Source of the DNA: an uncultured Roseburia sp.
GTDB lineage: Bacteria > Bacillota > Clostridia > Lachnospirales > Lachnospiraceae
Assembly (NCBI GenBank): GCA_947070915.1
Contig: CAMTDY010000107.1
Span: 1-9,821, forward strand
Direction: 5' to 3'
Length of the DNA stretch: 9,821 nt
How positions within the stretch are numbered: position 1 is the first letter of the stretch; the number at the start of each line of letters is the position of its first letter. Shown here one piece after another: positions 6,581-9,821 of this stretch. The notes beneath the pieces are model-generated. The model was not told where the DNA came from and made no database searches. It was given only the letters and a program-made list of their open reading frames with translations. Made by a program: the position numbers and the translations under genes.

Positions 6581-6609
6581 TATATAAAATATGACGTTGG
6601 TTACGTCAA
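6581..6609 (-). promoter_or_regulatory. Promoter of the Cys-rich gene
   Basis: On the minus strand, TTGACG (6609-6604) is followed after 17 bases by TATATA (6586-6581), directly upstream of the ribosome binding site at 6571-6577. The leader would therefore be very short. The inverted repeat at 6592-6608 fills the spacer and overlaps the -35. Confidence 0.55.
6592..6608. promoter_or_regulatory. Operator-like inverted repeat TGACGT-N5-ACGTCA
   Basis: Perfect 6-bp half sites TGACGT (6592-6597) and ACGTCA (6603-6608) are separated by TGGTT. The repeat lies between the divergent Cys-rich and DUF5721-type genes, in the spacer and -35 of the minus-strand promoter, a position suited to repression. 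It does not match CIRCE, Fur/PerR, LexA or CcpA sites that I know. The regulator is unknown. Confidence 0.5.
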
Positions 6610-6662
6610 AAATATTGTCTCCAGAAACAACAAATTTATTCAGGTTCAAGAGGTGTGCAGTG

Positions 6663-7115
6663 ATGCAGATGTGTAAAATTGAAGATGTAAGAGAGTTTAT
6701 GGCAGTCCTTTTTTTGAAGGAAAATTTTGATAAATTTTGTGTTGGGGCGATGGAGATCAAGACCTTTGTGTCTATATCTGTCAAAGGAAATTTGTTGGCA
6801 GACTGGCTTTCGGAGGAGGAAAAAGAAGTTTATGGCAGCAGGGATTATGTGCCCTGGAAGCTTCTGCGGCCGCTGGCATTTTCCATGATCAAGGGAGAGC
6901 AGACACCTCAGCTGCTGCGGATCCAGTTTGTACATTATATGAATAATGGAGACTGCGGCGGACTCAGGATTCAGTATGAGAAAAAAGTGCTGCACTGTAT
7001 CAGCAGTTATACACCGGCGAATTTTACCCTGGACAAGAGCGGTGAGCAACTGTGGGATGATCAGTGCTCAGAATTTTTTCATAAAAATGGAATTGTTAGC
7101 ACTCGACTTCAATGA
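6663..7115 (+). CDS. DUF5721-type protein of unknown function
   Basis: This encodes 150 residues. The start ATG 6663 has AAGAGG 9 bases upstream; the frame is open back to 6591, but that would start within the operator-like repeat. It is a compact soluble alpha/beta protein without signal or membrane segments. Features such as KIEDVREFMAVLFLKENFDKF (residues 5-25), YVPWKLLRPLAFSMIKGEQTP (62-82), a later LRIQYEKKVLHCISSYTPANFTLDKS stretch and the ending WDDQCSEFFHKNGI match what I remember of the DUF5721 family of Lachnospiraceae, about 150 residues long and of unknown role. It is divergent from the Cys-rich gene and directly upstream of htpG; its last five codons and stop lie inside the CIRCE element. 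No convincing promoter of its own was found. Confidence 0.85.
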   Translation: MQMCKIEDVREFMAVLFLKENFDKFCVGAMEIKTFVSISVKGNLLADWLSEEEKEVYGSRDYVPWKLLRPLAFSMIKGEQTPQLLRIQFVHYMNNGDCGGLRIQYEKKVLHCISSYTPANFTLDKSGEQLWDDQCSEFFHKNGIVSTRLQ

Positions 7116-7122
7116 GTGCTAA
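7096..7122. promoter_or_regulatory. CIRCE operator (HrcA binding site)
   Basis: TTAGCACTC (7096-7104), nine bases, GAGTGCTAA (7114-7122): a perfect match to the CIRCE consensus bound by the heat-shock repressor HrcA. It lies 7 bases upstream of the htpG -35 box and overlaps the end of the preceding gene, whose stop codon is 7113-7115. This predicts that htpG belongs to the HrcA regulon together with groESL and dnaK elsewhere in the genome. Confidence 0.95.
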
Positions 7123-7129
7123 AAAGTTC

Positions 7130-7158
7130 TTGACATCTTAACTTTTCTGTACTATCAT
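7130..7158 (+). promoter_or_regulatory. htpG: Sigma-A-type promoter of htpG
   Basis: TTGACA (7130-7135), 17 bases, TATCAT (7153-7158). The -35 is perfect and the -10 is 5/6. Transcription would start near 7165, giving a leader of about 35 bases with AGGAG at 7184-7188, 10 bases before the start codon. Confidence 0.85.
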
Positions 7159-7198
7159 TAGTTTTATCAGAAATTTGCAGAACAGGAGAGTGAGAAAG

Positions 7199-9238
7199 AT
7201 GAATAAAGAACAGGGCAGTTTAGCGATCAATTCTGAAAATATTTTTCCCATTATTAAAAAGTGGCTGTATTCCGATCACGATATTTTTATACGTGAACTC
7301 GTAAGTAATGGATGTGATGCCATTACAAAGCGGAAAAAGCTGGATATGATGGGGGAGACATCTCTTCCAGAAGAGTACAAAGAAAAGATTGAAGTATTTG
7401 TAAATGCCGAAGAAAAGACGATCCGTTTTGTGGACAATGGTCTTGGTATGTCGGCGGATGAGGTGAAGGAGTACATCAACCAGATCGCATTTTCTGGCGC
7501 GGCAGATTTTCTTGAAAAATATAAAGACAAGTCCAGCGAAGACCAGATCATAGGTCATTTTGGTCTTGGATTTTACTCCGCATTCATGGTGGCGGACCGC
7601 GTGGAGATCAATACGAAGTCATACCGGGATGATGAAGCCGCAGTGCATTGGGAATCCGACAGTGGTACGGAATTTGAGATGGATAACGGCACAAGGGAAG
7701 AGACTGGAACGGAGATCATCCTTCATCTCAACGAGGACAGTTATGAATTTTCCAATGAATACAGAGTGAAGGAAGTGCTGGATAAGTATTGTTCCTTTAT
7801 GCCGGTAGAGATTTTCCTGACCAATGAAAACGCAGAACCCCAGTATGAGACGATTCCCAGCGAAGAGGTGACAGAGAAGGATACGGTTATCGAGGAGATC
7901 GTGGAGGAGCCAGAGAAGAGCGGGGAAGAGGAAGAAGGCGATGAAAAGAAAGAGCCGGTCAAGAAGACAAAGATCCTCAAGCGCCCGGTTTCCATCAGTG
8001 ATACCCAGCCTCTTTGGACCAAGCATCCAAATGAGTGTTCTGAAGAAGACTATAAGGAATTTTACCGTACGGTATTTCACGATTACAAGGAACCGCTGTT
8101 CTGGATTCATCTGAATATGGATTATCCTTTCAATCTTAAGGGGATTCTGTATTTTCCAAAGGTCAACCTGGAGTATGAAAATGCTGAGGGTGTGATCAAA
8201 CTATATAACAATCAGGTGTTTATCGCAGATAATATCAAAGAAGTGATCCCGGAATTCCTTCTTCTGCTGAAGGGTGTCATCGACTGTCCGGACCTGCCGC
8301 TGAATGTGTCCAGAAGCGCGCTGCAGAACGATGGTTTTGTGACGAAGATCTCGGAATATATTACGAAAAAAGTGGCGGATAAGCTCAGTGGAATGTGCAA
8401 GACCGACCGGGAGAACTACGAGAAATACTGGGATGATATCAGTCCATTCATTAAATATGGCTGTCTCAAAGACCAGAAATTCCAGGAAAAGATGAAAGAT
8501 TTTATCCTTTTCAAGGATCTGGATGATAAATTTATGACGATGAAAGAATATCTGGAGACCGTGGATGCACCGGAAGCTGAGGTGGTTGAGCCAGGGGAGG
8601 ACACAGAGAACGGGGAGCCGGAAGAGCCGCCGAAGACGACGATCTATTATGTGACGGATCTTCAGCAGCAGAGCCAGTACATCAATCTGTTCCGGGAGCA
8701 GAACATGAACGCTTTTGTTCTTACCCATAATATTGACCAGCCGTTTATCTCCTCCCTGGAGGCTGGAGGGGACAATGTGAAGTTCCAGAGGATTGATGCC
8801 GAAGTGACCGATGATTTCCGTGAGGAAGCCAGCGAGGAGGAACTGAAGGAGCAGACTGATGTTCTCACAGAACTCTTCCGCAAAGTGTTGGGGAAAGAAA
8901 ATCTGGAAGTTAAGGTGGAAAAACTGAAAAATGAGAAACTTTCCTCTATGATCACTGTTTCTGAGGAGACAAGACGTATGCAGGATATGATGAAAATGTA
9001 CGCCATGAATGGCATGGGAGGTATGGGTGATTTTGGCGGTGAGAAGCTGGTGCTGAATGCCAACCATCCTCTTGTGCAGTATCTGGCAGAGCATAAAGAG
9101 GGAGAGCATGCGGAACTTTTCTGCCGGCAGCTGTATGATCTGGCTATGATCAGCCACAAACCGCTGGCAGCAGAAGATATGACAGCATTTGTCCAGAGAA
9201 GCAATGAGATCATGGAACTGCTGGCAAAGGACGAATAA
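7199..9238 (+). CDS. htpG: Molecular chaperone HtpG (Hsp90)
   Basis: This encodes 679 residues; ATG 7199 is preceded by AGGAG, and the in-frame TTG at 7175 has no such site. Hsp90 is an ATP-driven dimeric cytosolic chaperone. The N-terminal GHKL ATPase (about 1-215) shows IRELVSNGCDAI (catalytic Glu33, Asn37), VDNGLGM (Asp79) and GHFGLGFYSAFMVADR (119-134). The middle domain starts near PLWTKHPNE (271) and holds the ATP-sensing Arg372 in NVSRSALQ. The C-terminal domain ends with a Met-rich MQDMMKMYAMNGMGGMG (594-610) and LNANHPLVQYL. Unusual for bacterial HtpG (typically about 610-650 residues) are an acidic Glu/Lys linker at about 221-255 between N and middle domains, like the charged linker of eukaryotic Hsp90, and a second acidic Pro/Glu insert at 455-480 before IYYVTD. 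The gene stands alone, with CIRCE and a promoter upstream and a terminator at 9270-9312. Confidence 0.97.
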   Translation: MNKEQGSLAINSENIFPIIKKWLYSDHDIFIRELVSNGCDAITKRKKLDMMGETSLPEEYKEKIEVFVNAEEKTIRFVDNGLGMSADEVKEYINQIAFSGAADFLEKYKDKSSEDQIIGHFGLGFYSAFMVADRVEINTKSYRDDEAAVHWESDSGTEFEMDNGTREETGTEIILHLNEDSYEFSNEYRVKEVLDKYCSFMPVEIFLTNENAEPQYETIPSEEVTEKDTVIEEIVEEPEKSGEEEEGDEKKEPVKKTKILKRPVSISDTQPLWTKHPNECSEEDYKEFYRTVFHDYKEPLFWIHLNMDYPFNLKGILYFPKVNLEYENAEGVIKLYNNQVFIADNIKEVIPEFLLLLKGVIDCPDLPLNVSRSALQNDGFVTKISEYITKKVADKLSGMCKTDRENYEKYWDDISPFIKYGCLKDQKFQEKMKDFILFKDLDDKFMTMKEYLETVDAPEAEVVEPGEDTENGEPEEPPKTTIYYVTDLQQQSQYINLFREQNMNAFVLTHNIDQPFISSLEAGGDNVKFQRIDAEVTDDFREEASEEELKEQTDVLTELFRKVLGKENLEVKVEKLKNEKLSSMITVSEETRRMQDMMKMYAMNGMGGMGDFGGEKLVLNANHPLVQYLAEHKEGEHAELFCRQLYDLAMISHKPLAAEDMTAFVQRSNEIMELLAKDE

Positions 9239-9269
9239 ACATTCATGTAAATTGAGATGTTATCAAATT

Positions 9270-9312
9270 AAAATCCCCCCGGAACTGTTTAAGGCAGTAT
9301 CCAGGGGATTTT
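9270..9312. terminator. htpG: Bidirectional terminator after htpG
   Basis: Arms 9270-9278 (AAAATCCCC) and 9304-9312 (GGGGATTTT) pair perfectly. Inner pairing (GGA-ACTG at 9281-9287 against CAGT-ATCC at 9294-9301) extends the stem with a bulge. A and T flanks make it usable for htpG (plus) and for the opposing small membrane gene (minus, followed by ATTTTAATTTG). A second perfect 7-bp inverted repeat (ATCTGTT 9325-9331, AACAGAT 9346-9352) sits just past the minus gene stop but lacks a T-run. Confidence 0.75.
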
Positions 9313-9355
9313 GAAATGTATGCCATCTGTTCTCAACGACAGACTAACAGATTTT

Positions 9356-9652
9356 CTACAGAAAAAAACTGGCAATAAAAACACAGCAGATCACCGCAGC
9401 AACCACGAAATAAATCACAGCGTATACCATGCGGTTTGGAACAAAGCGGATTCCACAAATGATACACAAGAGAGCCAGCAATACCAGGTCCACGGTGTTC
9501 GTAGTAGTGATGGGAAGAATATTATCAAGTCCAAGTACCGCCAGAGCAAGAATGGTTATGGTGATGCTAATCTGAAGAATCAATATGATACATTCTTTGA
9601 CCGAGTGTCTTTGTATGAAATACCCCACACTATTTTTAAATGTATTTCCCAT
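9356..9652 (-). CDS. Small integral membrane protein, three predicted helices
   Basis: This encodes 98 residues; ATG 9652 has GGAGG 11 bases upstream. After a short polar N-terminus (MGNTFKNSVGYFIQRHSVKE) come three hydrophobic segments: about 21-42 (CIILILQISITITILALAVL), 53-70 (TVDLVLLALLCIICGIRF) and 75-97 (VYAVIYFVVAAVICCVFIASFF). This hydrophobic pattern with a proper ribosome binding site favours the minus frame over the polar plus-strand frame 9311-9694 covering the same DNA. Family and function are not recognised. Upstream on the minus strand, TATAAT (9771-9766) could be a -10 box, but its -35 would fall beyond the genuine contig end at 9775, so the promoter cannot be judged. Confidence 0.65.
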   Translation of the reverse strand: MGNTFKNSVGYFIQRHSVKECIILILQISITITILALAVLGLDNILPITTTNTVDLVLLALLCIICGIRFVPNRMVYAVIYFVVAAVICCVFIASFFL

Positions 9653-9728
9653 ATCTCAGTTGTCCTCCAAAAGTTCCCCCCTATAAAAACTTAAAGACTA
9701 CCATAGCTCAATGGCGTTATAATAAATG

Positions 9729-9746
9729 TCTGGTCTGATCTGGTCT
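9729..9746. repeat. 10-bp-spaced direct repeat of TCTGGTCT
   Basis: TCTGGTCT occurs at 9729-9736 and 9739-9746, so repeat starts are 10 bases apart, one helical turn. It lies in the upstream region of the small membrane gene. It could be a tandem activator half site or chance. No gene is seen in 9653-9775. Confidence 0.35.
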
Positions 9747-9775
9747 TTACCCTTAAGCCAATTCTATTATACAAC

Positions 9776-9821
9776 CTGTCTCTTATACACATCTGACGCT
9801 GCCGACGATAAGGCTCGTGTA
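9776..9821. other. Illumina Nextera adapter and index (contamination, not genomic)
   Basis: CTGTCTCTTATACACATCT (9776-9794) is the 19-base Tn5 mosaic end used in Nextera libraries. GACGCTGCCGACGA (9795-9808) is the reverse complement of the Read 1 adapter part. TAAGGCTC (9809-9816) is an eight-base index in the i5 position, whose complement GAGCCTTA corresponds as I recall to Nextera XT index S521. GTGTA (9817-9821) begins the P5 flow-cell sequence. These bases come from adapter read-through at the contig end. Confidence 0.98.

Noticed and set aside
8201..9157. Long minus-strand open frame (318 codons) opposite htpG
   Set aside because: It is a mirror of a highly conserved Hsp90 coding sequence. 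The His/Leu/Ile-rich product matches no family, and there is no promoter or ribosome binding site.
9311..9694. Plus-strand open frame of 127 codons over the small membrane gene
   Set aside because: The product is polar and unstructured-looking, there is no ribosome binding site, and it starts inside the htpG terminator. The minus frame has GGAGG and a clear three-helix pattern.
9691..9760. tRNA-like motif TAGCTCAATGG at 9704-9714
   Set aside because: It resembles a D-arm, but no matching acceptor stem, anticodon arm or T-arm (GTTCGAAT-type) can be found around it.

Overview
The window looks like chromosomal DNA from a Gram-positive, low-to-moderate GC anaerobe of the Clostridia, most likely a Lachnospiraceae gut bacterium. 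This is inferred from GGAGG-type ribosome binding sites, TTGACA/TATAAT-type promoters, a perfect CIRCE operator, a YbiT-type ABC-F protein, and a small protein I recognise as the DUF5721 type, which I know mainly from Lachnospiraceae. It is the end of a draft contig: the last 46 bases (9776-9821) are Illumina Nextera adapter and index sequence, so genomic sequence stops at 9775.

Layout. (1) 2-1108, plus strand: the 3' end of a tightly packed, translationally coupled operon. It encodes an Ig-like exported protein (cut by the window edge) and two small membrane-anchored proteins with pilin/TadE-like architecture. (2) 1163-2476, minus: a CorC/HlyC (CNNM-type) membrane transporter with its own strong promoter and a hairpin in its leader. 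(3) 2615-4225, minus: an ABC-F ATPase whose second ATP site is degenerate. (4) 4226-4408: a divergent intergenic region with back-to-back promoters. (5) 4409-6193, plus: an isoamylase/GlgX-type GH13 protein that has lost every catalytic residue. (6) 6368-6562, minus: a 64-residue Cys-rich protein with an inverted repeat in its promoter. (7) 6663-7115, plus: a DUF5721-type protein. (8) 7199-9238, plus: htpG (Hsp90) with a CIRCE/HrcA operator that overlaps the end of the preceding gene. (9) 9356-9652, minus: a 98-residue three-helix membrane protein.

Gene relationships. Only the first three genes form an obvious operon. The rest are mostly single genes with individual promoters and bidirectional terminators between convergent pairs (GH13 gene and Cys-rich gene; htpG and small membrane gene). 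The htpG promoter begins inside the end of the DUF5721-type gene, so heat-shock control of htpG is physically tied to that gene's 3' end.

I found no CRISPR array, transposase, phage gene, tRNA or rRNA. The points most worth following are the GH13 pseudoenzyme, the asymmetric ABC-F protein, the CIRCE-controlled htpG with eukaryote-like acidic linkers, and the Cys-rich protein with its operator-like palindrome. None amounts to a clear new multi-gene system on this evidence.
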